A stretch of 64,000 nucleotides of DNA, taken from Lysobacter sp. Root916 (GTDB lineage: Bacteria > Pseudomonadota > Gammaproteobacteria > Xanthomonadales > Xanthomonadaceae). The stretch is taken from positions 244,385-308,384 of the forward strand of contig NZ_LMJF01000011.1 in assembly GCF_001429785.1 (NCBI RefSeq), in the 5' to 3' direction. Below are positions 27,904 to 37,241 of this stretch, one piece after another. The translations under genes were made by a program, and so were the position numbers. Below the pieces are notes generated by a model. The model did no database searches and was not told the origin of the DNA. It saw nothing but the letters and a program-made list of their open reading frames with translations. The stretch's first letter is position 1. Each line of letters opens with the position of its first letter.

Positions 27904-28018
27904 TGAGGAGCCGCCCGCGATGGGCGACGTATCAGGCGGTTCAGGCGAGCCTAGCAAACCGCGGCGCGCGCGCTACCCAGCCGGTCGGCCCTCCGGCGCC
28001 GCAACGATGCTGAAACGG

Positions 28019-28522
28019 TCAATCGATCGGTCGGCGTGCCCACAGATGCGGGAAACGCGAGATGTAGCGGCCGAGTGCGAGCAACAAGGGCAACCCGAGC
28101 GATAGCGTGCCGACGATCCAAACCAGTTGAGGTAGGGCCGACCAGAGTCCGGAGACGGCCCCCACCCTGACCTGGCCCACCAGGATCGTTAATTGCAAGC
28201 CGGCCGTGATCAGCATCAGGGGCCATGACACCGCCAGATGGCTGATCCATAGCCAGCGTGGCCCGATGCGCCGCACGCGGATATAGCCGTACATGCCCAC
28301 CGCGCCCAAGCCCAGCAGCAACGGAAACGTGAACGCGACCAGCCGATAAGGCGAGGTGGTCGAACCCGACAGCACCAGCCGCAGCGCCAGCGATCCCAGC
28401 ACCAGCGCCGTCAGCGCCACCAGCGCGAAGAGCAGCCACCACGCGGTGCTGGGCCGCTGCAGCGCGCCCGGTACGACGATGGCGCTGCGTGGGGCGGCAT
28501 AAGCTTGTTCGATCGGGTCCAT
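28019..28522 (-). CDS. Membrane protein of unknown function
   Basis: A 167-residue protein with four hydrophobic segments (about residues 30-52, 60-80, 93-115 and 125-148) and a short soluble N-terminus. I chose the ATG at 28522 (MDPIEQAY); a second ATG at 28564 would add 14 residues. No conserved motif is recognised. Confidence 0.6.
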   Translation of the reverse strand: MDPIEQAYAAPRSAIVVPGALQRPSTAWWLLFALVALTALVLGSLALRLVLSGSTTSPYRLVAFTFPLLLGLGAVGMYGYIRVRRIGPRWLWISHLAVSWPLMLITAGLQLTILVGQVRVGAVSGLWSALPQLVWIVGTLSLGLPLLLALGRYISRFPHLWARRPID

Positions 28523-28678
28523 GCGCAGGTCCAGAAGGGTCGGCGCCAGCCTAACAAGCCTCATGCGTGCTTGCCGCGAGCACAGGAGCGCGGCGGCCGG
28601 CCAGCCGGCGCGAGCGCAATGACCATGCCGCTGGGAATCTGGGTATCCGAGTGCGCGATGCGGCGCTTGGCCCGATCG

Positions 28679-28882
28679 TCAGAACCGCAGGAAATACGGA
28701 ATCGCCGCCAGTACCGCCCCGATCAGCACCATCGCCCAGTTGTTGGAGACGAAGTACGGAAAGGCCATCAGGCCCAGCCCGCACAGCAGCGGCACCGGGG
28801 CGCCCTGGCGCTTGCCGTACATGAAATAGCCCAGGCCTATCGAGCCGAACAGCAAGCCCCACCACAGCGACGCTGTATTCAT
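28679..28882 (-). CDS. Small membrane protein (67 residues)
   Basis: Two to three short hydrophobic segments fill the whole protein, with a YGKRQG loop near residue 22. The ATG has a good GGAGG upstream. It resembles small conserved hydrophobic proteins of xanthomonads often annotated only as membrane or transport-related. No function can be assigned. Confidence 0.72.
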   Translation of the reverse strand: MNTASLWWGLLFGSIGLGYFMYGKRQGAPVPLLCGLGLMAFPYFVSNNWAMVLIGAVLAAIPYFLRF

Positions 28883-28963
28883 CCGACGAGCCTCCCGGAA
28901 CCGGCCTCAAAGGGCATCCTACGCCTGCTTGGGTTCGGCCCCCTACGGACCCATAATTCGCGC

Positions 28964-29242
28964 ATGGACATTCATTCCGACAATCCCGATCACGGCTTCC
29001 AGTTCCCCGGCACCTTCGAGCTCAGCGCCATGGGCACGGCCGAGGCCGGGCTGGAGCGCGAACTGCCGCGTCTGCTGATGGACGCCGGCATCGAGGTCGA
29101 GGCCGAAACCATCCAGTGGAAGCATTCCAGCAGCGGCAAGTACGTGTCGGTGCGGATCAGCTTCCGCGCCGCCGACCGCGCCCAATACGACCTGGCCCAC
29201 CAGGTGCTGCGCGACCATCCGGAAGTGAAGTGGACCCTGTAA
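28964..29242 (+). CDS. YbeD/DUF493 family protein
   Basis: A 92-residue small alpha/beta protein of the YbeD type, thought to have an ACT-like regulatory fold. It has the family pattern [11 protein letters not shown] near the start and KYVSVRISF in the middle. Its position directly before lipB matches ybeD-lipB in many gammaproteobacteria. The lipB start lies inside or just after its 3' end, so the two are co-transcribed. Confidence 0.85.
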   Translation: MDIHSDNPDHGFQFPGTFELSAMGTAEAGLERELPRLLMDAGIEVEAETIQWKHSSSGKYVSVRISFRAADRAQYDLAHQVLRDHPEVKWTL

Positions 29243-29922
29243 TCGACGCGGTGGCGGCGGTGTTGGGCGGCGATCGTGGCCCGCCGGTGGCGCAGCTGCG
29301 CGACCTGGGCCGTCAGCCCTACGAGCCGGTCTGGCGCGCGATGCAGGCCTTCACCGACGCCCGCGATGCCGACACCCCCGACGAGCTGTGGCTGGTCGAG
29401 CACGACCCGGTGTTCACCCTGGGTCAGGCCGGCAAGGACGAGCACGTGCTGATGCCGGGCGATATCCCGGTGATCCACGTCGACCGCGGCGGCCAGGTGA
29501 CCTACCACGGCCCCGGCCAGATCGTGCTGTACCCGCTGCTGGACCTGCGCCGGCTCAAGGTCGGGGTGCGCGAGTACGTGGACCGGATCGAGCAGGCGGT
29601 GATCGACACCCTGGCCGAGTGGAACATCGAGGGCGCCCGCAAGGACGGCGCGCCGGGTGTCTACGTGGCCGGGGCCAAGGTCATGGCCCTGGGCATCCGG
29701 GTCCGGCGCGGCTGCACTTTCCACGGCCTGGCCTTCAATATCGCCATGGACCTGTCGCCCTATCAGCGCATCAATCCCTGCGGTTACCAGGGGTTGCAGG
29801 TGACCTCGGTGGTAGACTTGGGTGGCCCGTCCGGGCTGGACGCGGTCAAGCCGGTGCTGGTGGACCAGCTGGCCCGGCAATTCGGCCTGACGGTGGAAAC
29901 CGCCGAGCCGTTGAGCTTCTGA
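29230..29922 (+). CDS. lipB: Octanoyl-[ACP]:protein N-octanoyltransferase LipB
   Basis: A ~230-residue cytoplasmic enzyme that moves octanoate from acyl carrier protein to lipoyl domains. It has the family motifs [12 protein letters not shown], the lysine-bearing [11 protein letters not shown] and the catalytic-cysteine motif INPCGYQG. There is no good ATG. GTG at 29230 gives the longest reasonable protein, overlapping ybeD by 13 bases; GTG at 29251 is an alternative. lipA follows on the same strand. Confidence 0.93.
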   Translation: MDPVIDAVAAVLGGDRGPPVAQLRDLGRQPYEPVWRAMQAFTDARDADTPDELWLVEHDPVFTLGQAGKDEHVLMPGDIPVIHVDRGGQVTYHGPGQIVLYPLLDLRRLKVGVREYVDRIEQAVIDTLAEWNIEGARKDGAPGVYVAGAKVMALGIRVRRGCTFHGLAFNIAMDLSPYQRINPCGYQGLQVTSVVDLGGPSGLDAVKPVLVDQLARQFGLTVETAEPLSF

Positions 29923-29990
29923 TTTCCCTGCTTCCGTTCGCGGGAGCACGCTTTACGTCATTAGTTCCGCTAGTGGAACCAATGCTTGAT

Positions 29991-30118
29991 TTCCCTTCTC
30001 CCGCATGCGGGAGAAGGTGCCCGAAGGGCGGATGAGGGCGCGCGAATCCGCCAGCCGCCGCGATCGTCGCGGTGCCTGCCCTCACCTCAGCCCTCTTCCG
30101 CCCCAGGAAGAGGGGGCC
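29991..30118. repeat. Paired dispersed hairpins between lipB and lipA
   Basis: First element: CTTCTCCCGC-ATGCGGGAGAAGG followed by GCCCGAAGGGCGGATGAGGG. Second element in opposite orientation: CCCTCACCTCAGCCCTCTTC, then CCGCCCCAGGAAGAGGG. Similar units lie at 22397, 42617 and 60024. Confidence 0.55.
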
Positions 30119-30143
30119 AAACGACAAGAGTTCACGCAGCGCC

Positions 30144-31178
30144 ATGACCGATCCCGCCTCCAAGACCATCCCGCTCACGGTCGTCAGCGGTGGCGCGCCC
30201 GACGCGCCGGCGGTGCTGCAGTCCACCACCATGACCCCGGGCGCCAAGCAGTTGGGCGGCGACAAGATCCAGCGCTCGCCGGTGCAGTTCGTCGACGCGC
30301 CGGTGCTGCGCAAGCCGTCCTGGATCCGGGTGCGCATTCCCTCCGGCAATTCGGTCGCCCAGCTCAAGGCCAAGCTGCGCGAGAACCGCCTGGTCACGGT
30401 CTGCGAAGAGGCCAGCTGCCCGAACATCCACGAGTGCTTCAGCCACGGCACCGCGACCTTCATGATCCTGGGCGAGGTCTGCACGCGGCGTTGCTCGTTC
30501 TGCGACGTCGCCCACGGCCGCCCCAAGCCGCCGGACGCAAGCGAGCCGGCCAACCTGGCCCGCACCGTCGCCGACATGGGCCTGAAGTACGTGGTCATCA
30601 CCAGCGTCGACCGCGACGACCTGCGCGACGGCGGCGCCCAGCACTTCGTCGACTGCATCAAAGCGGTGCGCAGCGAAAGCCCGCGCACCAAGATCGAGAT
30701 CCTCACGCCCGACTTCCGCGGCAAGGGCCGCATGGAGCGCGCGCTGGAGATCCTCAACAGCAATCCGCCGGACGTGTTCAACCACAACGTCGAGACCGTG
30801 CCGGACCTGTACGGCAACGTGCGTCCGGGCGCCGACTACCAGTGGTCGCTGACCCTGCTGCAGAAGTTCAAGGCCCAGCATCCCGAGGTCGCGACCAAGT
30901 CCGGCATCATGCTGGGCCTGGGCGAGACCATGGAGCAGGTCCAGGCCACGCTGCGCGACCTGCGCGCGCACGACGTCGACATGATCACCATCGGCCAGTA
31001 CCTGCAGCCGACTCCGCACCACCACCCGGTGCTGCGTTACTGGACCCCGGAAGAGTTCAAGGAACTCGAGCTCTACGGCATGGCGCTGGGCTTCACCCAT
31101 GTCGCCTCCGGCCCGCTGGTGCGCTCGTCCTACCACGCCGACCGTCAGGCCATCGAAGCCGGCTTCGCCGCCGCCTGA
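30144..31178 (+). CDS. lipA: Lipoyl synthase
   Basis: A 344-residue radical-SAM enzyme that inserts two sulfurs into octanoyl groups to make lipoate. The auxiliary cluster motif [12 protein letters not shown] (CX4CX5C) and the radical-SAM motif CTRRCSFC (CX3CX2C) are intact, and the C-terminal RSSYHA with the conserved Ser is present. The ATG at 30144 gives a ~55-residue N-terminal extension before the core, common in this group. Confidence 0.96.
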   Translation: MTDPASKTIPLTVVSGGAPDAPAVLQSTTMTPGAKQLGGDKIQRSPVQFVDAPVLRKPSWIRVRIPSGNSVAQLKAKLRENRLVTVCEEASCPNIHECFSHGTATFMILGEVCTRRCSFCDVAHGRPKPPDASEPANLARTVADMGLKYVVITSVDRDDLRDGGAQHFVDCIKAVRSESPRTKIEILTPDFRGKGRMERALEILNSNPPDVFNHNVETVPDLYGNVRPGADYQWSLTLLQKFKAQHPEVATKSGIMLGLGETMEQVQATLRDLRAHDVDMITIGQYLQPTPHHHPVLRYWTPEEFKELELYGMALGFTHVASGPLVRSSYHADRQAIEAGFAAA

Positions 31179-31228
31179 TCGCGCGGTCCGGCGCTCGGCG
31201 CGCCGGGTATGATCGCCGGCGACGATAG

Positions 31229-31495
31229 GGCGTCGCCATACCCGGCTACCGGCCGGCGCTCGCGGCTTCGCGCCAAAACCTGCTGTCGGCGCACCAAACG
31301 CGTGCCGCAGCCGGCGGCGACTTCCGACATTGGCAGCAGCGTCAGCAGGCCCTGGCCGCGCACGCGCGCGGTCCGGTGTCGCTGAACCTGGCCGCGCGCC
31401 GCGCCGAACTGGCGCGCCTGGGGCCGCCGCCGCAGGCCGATGCCGAGCTGGCCGAGGCGGCCGCGGTGCTGGCCGACGACGCTGCCGCGCCCTGA
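31229..31495 (+). pseudogene. Start-less coding-like frame after lipA
   Basis: Between a TAG at 31226 and a TGA at 31493 runs an 88-codon frame with strong GC-rich third positions and a helical Ala/Gln/Arg-rich translation (for example GDFRHWQQRQQALAAH). It has no ATG, GTG or good TTG start. It looks like the 3' remnant of a gene whose front is lost or frameshifted. The family is not recognised. The rest of 31179-31709 shows nothing else but a possible antisense peptide, described in the findings. Confidence 0.35.
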
Positions 31496-31709
31496 CCGTC
31501 AGCCCCATTCCGGCCCGTCCTGCGTTCATTTCGATGAGCGCCGGCGCGGCTTCGTAACGGTCGTCTAACGCTTGTGCTCGCGAACCTGAACGCCATCCGC
31601 CCCCGGATGCCCGAAACCGTTACCGCCGCGCGTGACAGGCACGGCAACTTTCGGCACTGTGGGCTTGTCCAATTCCGCTACATCCTCGACGCCTAGGCCA
31701 AGCTCGGCC

Positions 31710-33911
31710 ATGAAGACACCCGCGATGACCGCCAAGACCACTTTGTTCGCCTTCATGCTGACCGCCCCGCTCGCGCTGCTCGCGCGTGCCGATGCGGGCG
31801 GCGCCCCGAACGCCCTGACCAACGCGCCGACCGCCGACCAGGCCACCGCCGCCAAGCTGGTCTACGGCGTGTTGTCCGACAGTCGCTACGCCTACCGTCC
31901 GCGCGCGCTCGACGACGCGCTGTCGGCGGACATGCACAAGCGCTATCTGGAATCGCTGGACGCGGGCAAGCAGTACTTCACCGCCCAGGACATCGCCAAG
32001 TTCGACGCCTACAAGACCAAGCTGGACGACGCCATCCGCGGCGGCGACCTGAGCCCGGCGTACGCGATCTTCGCCACCTTCAAGCAGCGCGTCGACGAAC
32101 GCGTGAACTACGCACGCGCGCTGCTCAAGCAGGACATCTTCAGCTTCGACGGCAGCGACCGCTTCGAATACGACCGCGAGAAGGCGCCCTGGGCCGCCGA
32201 CACCGCCGCGCTGGACACGCTGTGGCGGCAGTCGGTGCGCAACGACTGGCTGCGCCTGAAGCTGGCCGGCAAGAAGCCCGAGGACATCCGCAAGACCCTG
32301 GACAAGCGTTACCAGAATCTCGCCAAGGGCTTCTCCGAGCTCAAGAGCGAGGACGTGTTCCAGACCTTCGTCAACAGCTACGCCAACGCGATCGATCCGC
32401 ATACCGACTACTTCACTCCGAAGTCGGCCGACAACTTCAACATGACCATGTCGTTGTCGCTCGAAGGCATCGGTGCGGTGCTGCAGAAGCAGGACGACGT
32501 GGTCGCGATCCGCGAGATCGTGCCCGGCGGTCCGGCCGGCAATTCCGGCAAGATCAAGGCCGGCGACCGCGTGGTCGCGGTCGGCCAGGGCGACAGCGGC
32601 GCGATGGAAGACGTGATCGGCTGGCGCATCGACGACGTGGTCGCCAAGATCCGCGGCGCCAAGGGCACCAAGGTGCGCCTGGACGTGATCCCGGCCGAGG
32701 CCGGCCTGGACAGCAAGCCCAACCGTCTGGTGCTGGTGCGCGACAAGGTGCGTCTGGAAGACCAGGCCGCCAAGTCCGAGATCATCACCATTCCGGCCGC
32801 GGGCGACGCTCCGGCCAAGCGCATCGGCGTGATCAAGCTGCCGGGCTTCTATCAGGATTTCGAAGGCCGTCGCAAGAACAACGCCGACTACGCCTCGGCC
32901 ACGCGCGACGTCAGCAAGCTGCTGACCAAGCTGCGCGCCGACAAGGTCGACGGCGTGGTCCTGGACCTGCGCTACAACGGCGGCGGTTCGCTGGACGAAG
33001 CGATCGAGCTCACCGGTCTGTTCATCGACCGCGGCCCGGTGGTGCAGGTGCGCCAGTCGGGCGGCCGCATCGAGGTCAACGGCGACGACGATTCCGGCAT
33101 CGCCTGGGAAGGTCCGCTGGCGGTGCTGATCAACCGCGGCTCGGCCTCGGCTTCGGAAATCTTCGCCGGCGCTATCCAGGATTACGGTCGCGGCCTGGTC
33201 ATCGGCGAGACCACCTTCGGCAAGGGCACCGTGCAGAACATGCTGGACCTGGACCGTTGGCCGGCCAACGAAGGCCCGCGTTTCGGTCAGGTCAAGCTGA
33301 CCATCGCCCAGTTCTTCCGCGTCAGCGGCGGCTCGACCCAGAACAAGGGCGTGGTGCCCGACCTGGCCTTCCCGGCCTCGGTCGACGCCAGCGAGTACGG
33401 CGAGAGCACCTACGACAACGCGCTGCCCTGGACCAAGATCGCGCCGGTGCCGCACGTGCGCTACGGCAACTTCGCGCCGCTGCTGCCCAAGCTGTCGGCG
33501 CTGCACGACAGCCGCGTCGCCGCCGACAAGGAATTCCAGTGGTGGTCGCAGGACGTGACCGAGTTCCGCACCGAGCGCGCCAAGAAGTCGATCACGCTCA
33601 ACGAGGCCGAGCGCCGCGCCGAGCGCGATCGCGACGACGCCAAGCGCCGGCAGCGTCAGGCCGAGCGCAAGACCATGGGCCTGGACCTGGATCCGCTGGC
33701 CGACGACAACGGCGACGACGGCCTGCAGTCGAGCGAGCGCAACCTGGCCCAGGAAGTGGCGCGCGAGAAGGCCGCCGAGAAGCGTCCTGACCCGCTGCTG
33801 CGCGAGTCCGCGACGATCCTGGCCGACGCGGTGCGTCTGCTCAACGACGACCGTCAGCTGTCGGCGCAGGTGCTGCCGACCGCGAACAAGCCGGGGCACT
33901 GGGCCGACTGA
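31710..33911 (+). CDS. prc: Tail-specific (C-terminal processing) protease, S41 family
   Basis: A 733-residue periplasmic protease that degrades or trims proteins from the C-terminus; in E. coli it acts on wall enzymes and FtsI. The signal peptide ends near LLARADAGG. The helical N-terminal domain is followed by a PDZ domain (about 235-320) and the S41 core. The core has LRYNGGGSLDEA and RGSASASEIFAG with the nucleophile Ser480, and TFGKGTVQ with the general base Lys505. The C-terminal basic coiled domain fits the Prc subfamily. The ATG at 31710 begins the signal peptide. Length is close to E. coli Prc. Confidence 0.94.
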   Translation: MKTPAMTAKTTLFAFMLTAPLALLARADAGGAPNALTNAPTADQATAAKLVYGVLSDSRYAYRPRALDDALSADMHKRYLESLDAGKQYFTAQDIAKFDAYKTKLDDAIRGGDLSPAYAIFATFKQRVDERVNYARALLKQDIFSFDGSDRFEYDREKAPWAADTAALDTLWRQSVRNDWLRLKLAGKKPEDIRKTLDKRYQNLAKGFSELKSEDVFQTFVNSYANAIDPHTDYFTPKSADNFNMTMSLSLEGIGAVLQKQDDVVAIREIVPGGPAGNSGKIKAGDRVVAVGQGDSGAMEDVIGWRIDDVVAKIRGAKGTKVRLDVIPAEAGLDSKPNRLVLVRDKVRLEDQAAKSEIITIPAAGDAPAKRIGVIKLPGFYQDFEGRRKNNADYASATRDVSKLLTKLRADKVDGVVLDLRYNGGGSLDEAIELTGLFIDRGPVVQVRQSGGRIEVNGDDDSGIAWEGPLAVLINRGSASASEIFAGAIQDYGRGLVIGETTFGKGTVQNMLDLDRWPANEGPRFGQVKLTIAQFFRVSGGSTQNKGVVPDLAFPASVDASEYGESTYDNALPWTKIAPVPHVRYGNFAPLLPKLSALHDSRVAADKEFQWWSQDVTEFRTERAKKSITLNEAERRAERDRDDAKRRQRQAERKTMGLDLDPLADDNGDDGLQSSERNLAQEVAREKAAEKRPDPLLRESATILADAVRLLNDDRQLSAQVLPTANKPGHWAD

Positions 33912-33935
33912 GCCCGCCGCGACGGCGATGCATCG

Positions 33936-33975
33936 CGAAGGCGCGCCCCGCAAGGGCGCGCCTTCGTCGTTTCGG
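33936..33975 (+). terminator. Terminator after prc
   Basis: CGAAGGCGCGCC pairs perfectly with GGCGCGCCTTCG around an 7-base loop, followed by TCGTTTC. Confidence 0.75.
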
Positions 33976-34072
33976 GGTCGGTGAACGGCCCAGAAACCCG
34001 CGCTGACGCGGATGCGGGCGGGGTGCAAGAATCGGATATCGCGCCCGTGCCGGCGGCCCTAACCTGCAGGCC

Positions 34073-34918
34073 ATGAACGCCATGACCCCGATCCGCGATC
34101 TCACGCCCCTGGACAAGCTGGACCAGGCCCGCGCCTTGCTCGACGCCGGCGAGCCGACCCTGGCCGATCTGGCCAGCGCCGTCGGCATCAGCGCCTCGCA
34201 CCTGCAGCGCCGCTTCAGCGCGCGCTTCGGCATCAGCCCGGCCGAGTACCTGGCCCAACGCAAGCTGGGCACGCTGAAGTCGGCGTTGCGCGAAGGCAGC
34301 GACGTCAGCGCCGCGCTCTACGACGCCGGCTACGGCTCGCCCTCGCGCGTGTACGAGGGCGGCGCGGCGCGCCTGGGCATGACCCCCGCGCGTTACCGCG
34401 CCGGCGGCGCCGGCGAGCAAATCCGCTGGAGCCTGGCGCGCACCGCGCTGGGCACGGCCCTGGTGGCGACCACCGAACGCGGCGTGTGCATGGTGGAGCT
34501 GGGCGACGATGCGGCGGCGCTGGAAACCAAGCTGCGCGCCGAGTTCCCGCAGGCCCAACTCGAGCGTGTCGATGCCGGCCGCGACGAGTTCCTGGCGCCG
34601 CGCCTGCGCGCGGTCGCCGACACCCTCGGCGGTCAGGCCCATGCGGTGTCGGTGGACCTGCTGGGCACGGCCTTCCAGAAGAAGGTGTGGGACGCGCTGA
34701 TGAAGATCCCGGCCGGGCAGACCCGCAGTTACGCGCAGGTCGCCGAGGCGATCGGCGCGCCCGGCAGCGCGCGCGCGGTGGCGCGCGCCTGTGCCGGCAA
34801 CCGTGTCGCGGTGGTGGTGCCCTGCCATCGGGTGGTGCGCGGCGACGGCTCGCTGGGCGGCTACCGCTGGGGTCTGCCGCTCAAGGAAAAGCTGTTGCAG
34901 CGCGAACGCGCGGCGTAG
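34073..34918 (+). CDS. AraC-type HTH fused to methylated-DNA--cysteine methyltransferase (Ada-like)
   Basis: A 281-residue protein. An AraC-family helix-turn-helix domain (about 12-108; SASHLQRRFSARFGISPAEYL) is followed by an O6-alkylguanine-DNA alkyltransferase domain (about 115-281) with the acceptor Cys251 in PCHRVV. It lacks the N-terminal zinc/methylphosphotriester domain of E. coli Ada. It can therefore repair O6-methylguanine, but how its HTH part would sense methylation is unclear. Confidence 0.9.
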   Translation: MNAMTPIRDLTPLDKLDQARALLDAGEPTLADLASAVGISASHLQRRFSARFGISPAEYLAQRKLGTLKSALREGSDVSAALYDAGYGSPSRVYEGGAARLGMTPARYRAGGAGEQIRWSLARTALGTALVATTERGVCMVELGDDAAALETKLRAEFPQAQLERVDAGRDEFLAPRLRAVADTLGGQAHAVSVDLLGTAFQKKVWDALMKIPAGQTRSYAQVAEAIGAPGSARAVARACAGNRVAVVVPCHRVVRGDGSLGGYRWGLPLKEKLLQRERAA

Positions 34919-34937
34919 CCGGACTGGCGCGGGCAGG

Positions 34938-34964
34938 GCGATCGCGGCTCACGCCGCTCCCACA
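34938..34964 (-). repeat. REP-like hairpin, left half of an inverted pair
   Basis: Plus strand reads GCGATCGCGGCTCACGCCGC followed by TCCCACA, the reverse complement of the unit at 35003. The pair is separated by about 40 bases. Confidence 0.75.
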
Positions 34965-35002
34965 GGGAGCAAGTACGACGCGTCTAACCCAGCTTGGGCC
35001 TT

Positions 35003-35031
35003 CTGTGGGAGCGGCGTGAGCCGCGATCGCG
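35003..35031 (+). repeat. REP-like hairpin, right half of an inverted pair
   Basis: CTGTGGGAGCGGCGTGAGCC followed by GCGATCGCG. With the unit at 34938 it makes an inverted doublet like the REPIN units of other bacteria. Confidence 0.78.
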
Positions 35032-35100
35032 TCACCCACTCGCCGCCGCAGACACCGCAACTGGCAGCCACCCGGCTACCGCGTCCTGCGCATCCCCAGC

Positions 35101-35601
35101 CTACTTGCGCCGACGCGTCGCCTTCGGCGCATCGCGCGTCGGCAGCTCCAGACCATGCTTGACCACATCGAACACCAGATGGGTTTCGTAACGCCGGATA
35201 TTGCCCTCGTCCAGGAACAGCCGGTCGGCGACCTGGCGGCAATGGGCGACGCCGGTGGTGGCCAGGATCACCAGATAGTCCCACTGCCCGGCCAGCACGT
35301 AGCACTGCTGCACTTCGGGGGCGGCGCGCATGCGCGCGTAGAACGCGGCGTGGCGGCTCGCCGATTCGCGCTCCATCGTCACCCACACCGCGGCCAGGGT
35401 GCTGCCCAGGGCGATCGGGTCCAGCAGCGCGACCTGGCGCAACAGACCGTGTTTGCGATAGCGGGTGAGGCGGCGCTGCACCGCGCTGGGCGACAGGCCG
35501 ATCTCGTCGCCGAGCGCGGTCAGGGTGGCCGAGGCGTCGCGCTGCAACAGCCCCAGCAATTTGTGGTCGAGTTCGTCGAGCGCGAGGGGGGCGCGGGCCA
35601 T
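35101..35601 (-). CDS. Lrp/AsnC-family transcriptional regulator
   Basis: A 166-residue regulator. The N-terminal winged-helix domain (about 8-60) has LDHKLLGLLQRDASATL and LSPSAVQRRLTRYRKHGLL. The C-terminal ligand-binding ALD domain (about 70-150) contains LAGQWDYLVILATT. Such proteins bind small effectors, often amino acids. A GCAAAAATTTTGC palindrome lies directly before its start codon, a plausible self-regulation site. It is divergent from the GNAT gene and permeases. Confidence 0.92.
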   Translation of the reverse strand: MARAPLALDELDHKLLGLLQRDASATLTALGDEIGLSPSAVQRRLTRYRKHGLLRQVALLDPIALGSTLAAVWVTMERESASRHAAFYARMRAAPEVQQCYVLAGQWDYLVILATTGVAHCRQVADRLFLDEGNIRRYETHLVFDVVKHGLELPTRDAPKATRRRK

Positions 35602-35614
35602 GCAAAAATTTTGC
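35602..35614. promoter_or_regulatory. Possible Lrp-type operator
   Basis: Perfect 13-base palindrome GCAAAA-A-TTTTGC, AT-rich in otherwise GC-rich DNA, touching the start codon of the regulator and lying in the divergent promoter region. Confidence 0.45.
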
Positions 35615-35691
35615 GTTCAAGCGGGCGAATTTTCAATCGCCTGTCTGCGCCCGCGGCTAGTCTGAATGGGTCGAACCACCCGAAGAGCCGC

Positions 35692-36240
35692 ATGCAGCGC
35701 CTCGCCCCCCACTTGCCCCCAGTCCGCGCCGGCCTCGCGCGCTACGCCGTAAGCGTGGCCGCGCGCGCGGATATCGCCGCCATCCATGCCCTGATCCGCG
35801 AGCACGGTCCCAATCCGTGGAACTACCTCGCCGAGCCGGCGCTGTCCCAGCACCTGCGCGCGATCGGCGACGGCGTGGATGCGGTGCTGGCCCGTCTGGA
35901 CGGGGCGCTGGTGGCGGCGATCACCTACGCCGACAGCGACGACTTCGCCTGCTACCAAAGCGCCGGCCGCGAACGCGCGCGCCACGGCTGCATCGGCGAG
36001 GCGGTCGTGCATCGCGACCATCGCGGCGCCGGCCTCGGCGCGCGCCTGCTGCGCGAGGCGATGGCGCAGTTGCGCGCGCGCGGTCTGCGCGAGTGCTATG
36101 CCGAACGACACGAAGAGAACGCGGGGTCGGCTGGCATGATGCGCAAGGCCGGCTTCGTCGTCGTCGATACCTTCCACGACCCCGTGCGCCGCAACGTCGG
36201 CAGCTGCCGCACCGCGGTCTGCGTGCACCGATCCGACTGA
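35692..36240 (+). CDS. GNAT-family N-acetyltransferase
   Basis: A 182-residue acetyltransferase. The acetyl-CoA site is VVHRDHRGAGLGARLLREAM (about 106-125), and the late AERHEENAGSAGMMRKAGF is typical of the last GNAT segments. The ATG at 35692 is chosen because the longer open frame runs back through the divergent regulator gene. The substrate is unknown. It is transcribed with the two downstream permeases or shortly before them. Confidence 0.85.
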   Translation: MQRLAPHLPPVRAGLARYAVSVAARADIAAIHALIREHGPNPWNYLAEPALSQHLRAIGDGVDAVLARLDGALVAAITYADSDDFACYQSAGRERARHGCIGEAVVHRDHRGAGLGARLLREAMAQLRARGLRECYAERHEENAGSAGMMRKAGFVVVDTFHDPVRRNVGSCRTAVCVHRSD

Positions 36241-36302
36241 CGCCGCTTCTCGCCCGCCACCGATACGCCCCTCTCCCTTCCTCCCCTCGGAATCACCACC
36301 GC

Positions 36303-37241
36303 ATGAGCGTCGCATCACCCACCGCAGCAAGACTGGCCCCGGGCGCGATAGCGGTCGCGCTGGCCCTGGCCTCGGTCTACATCCTGTGGGGCTCGACTTA
36401 TCTCGCCATTCGTTTCGCCTTGGAGAGCTACCCGCCCTTCATCCTCGGCGCGCTGCGCATGTTCATCGCCGGCGCGCTGATGTACGCCGTGCTGCGTTGG
36501 CGCGGCGCGACCCCGCCCACGCGCAAGCAATGGCGCACGCTATGGGTGCTGTCGATCTGGATGGTGCTGCTGTCCAACGGCCTGGTGAACCTGGCCGAGA
36601 CCGAGGTCGGTTCCGGCCTGGCCGCGATCGCGGTGGCGTCGATGCCGCTGTTCGCGGGCGTGTTCGCGATGCTGCGCGGCCGGCATCCGTCCAAGATCGA
36701 ATGGATCGGCCTGGTGATCGGTTTCCTCGGCGTGATCTGGCTCAACGCCGGCAGCGCGCTGTCGGGTTCCACCCTGGGGCTGGTCTGCCTGATCGTCGCG
36801 CCGATCGCCTGGGCCTGGGGCTCGATCTGGAGCCGCGACCAGGACCTGCCGTCGCCGTTCATGGCCGCCAGCGCGCAGATGCTGACCGGCAGCGTGTGGA
36901 TGCTGGGCGCGGCCGCGGTCACCGGCGAACGCATGAGCGCGATGCCCAGCGCCGGCGCGACCGGGGCCCTGCTGTACCTGGTGGTGGCCGGTTCGATCTT
37001 CGGCTTCACCGCCTACATCTGGCTGCTGCACCACGTGCGTCCGGCGCTGGCCACCAGCTACGCCTACGTCAATCCGCCGATCGCGGTGCTGTTCGGCGTG
37101 CTGCTCGCGGGCGAGCGTTTCAGCTCGCACGATCTGGGCGCGATGGCGGTGATCCTGGTCGGCGTGGTCATCATCACCCTGGCCAAGGCGCGCGCCGCGC
37201 GCACGCCGGTCGCGCCGACGCCGAACGAGCCGCCGGCATGA
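36303..37241 (+). CDS. EamA/DMT-family permease (YedA-like exporter)
   Basis: A 312-residue drug/metabolite transporter with ten predicted helices in two EamA halves. The first half opens YILWGSTYLAIRF and the second contains VAGSIFGFTAYIWLL, the pattern of YedA-type amino-acid and metabolite exporters. The stop overlaps the next gene by 4 bases. The Lrp regulator nearby makes amino-acid export a fair guess (inference). Confidence 0.9.
   Translation: MSVASPTAARLAPGAIAVALALASVYILWGSTYLAIRFALESYPPFILGALRMFIAGALMYAVLRWRGATPPTRKQWRTLWVLSIWMVLLSNGLVNLAETEVGSGLAAIAVASMPLFAGVFAMLRGRHPSKIEWIGLVIGFLGVIWLNAGSALSGSTLGLVCLIVAPIAWAWGSIWSRDQDLPSPFMAASAQMLTGSVWMLGAAAVTGERMSAMPSAGATGALLYLVVAGSIFGFTAYIWLLHHVRPALATSYAYVNPPIAVLFGVLLAGERFSSHDLGAMAVILVGVVIITLAKARAARTPVAPTPNEPPA

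Noticed and set aside
31565-31711. Lasso-peptide precursor at the prc start
   Set aside because: The peptide has Thr-Arg-Gly-Gly, but no Asp or Glu at ring position 7-9 of that core, and no lasso maturation genes lie nearby.
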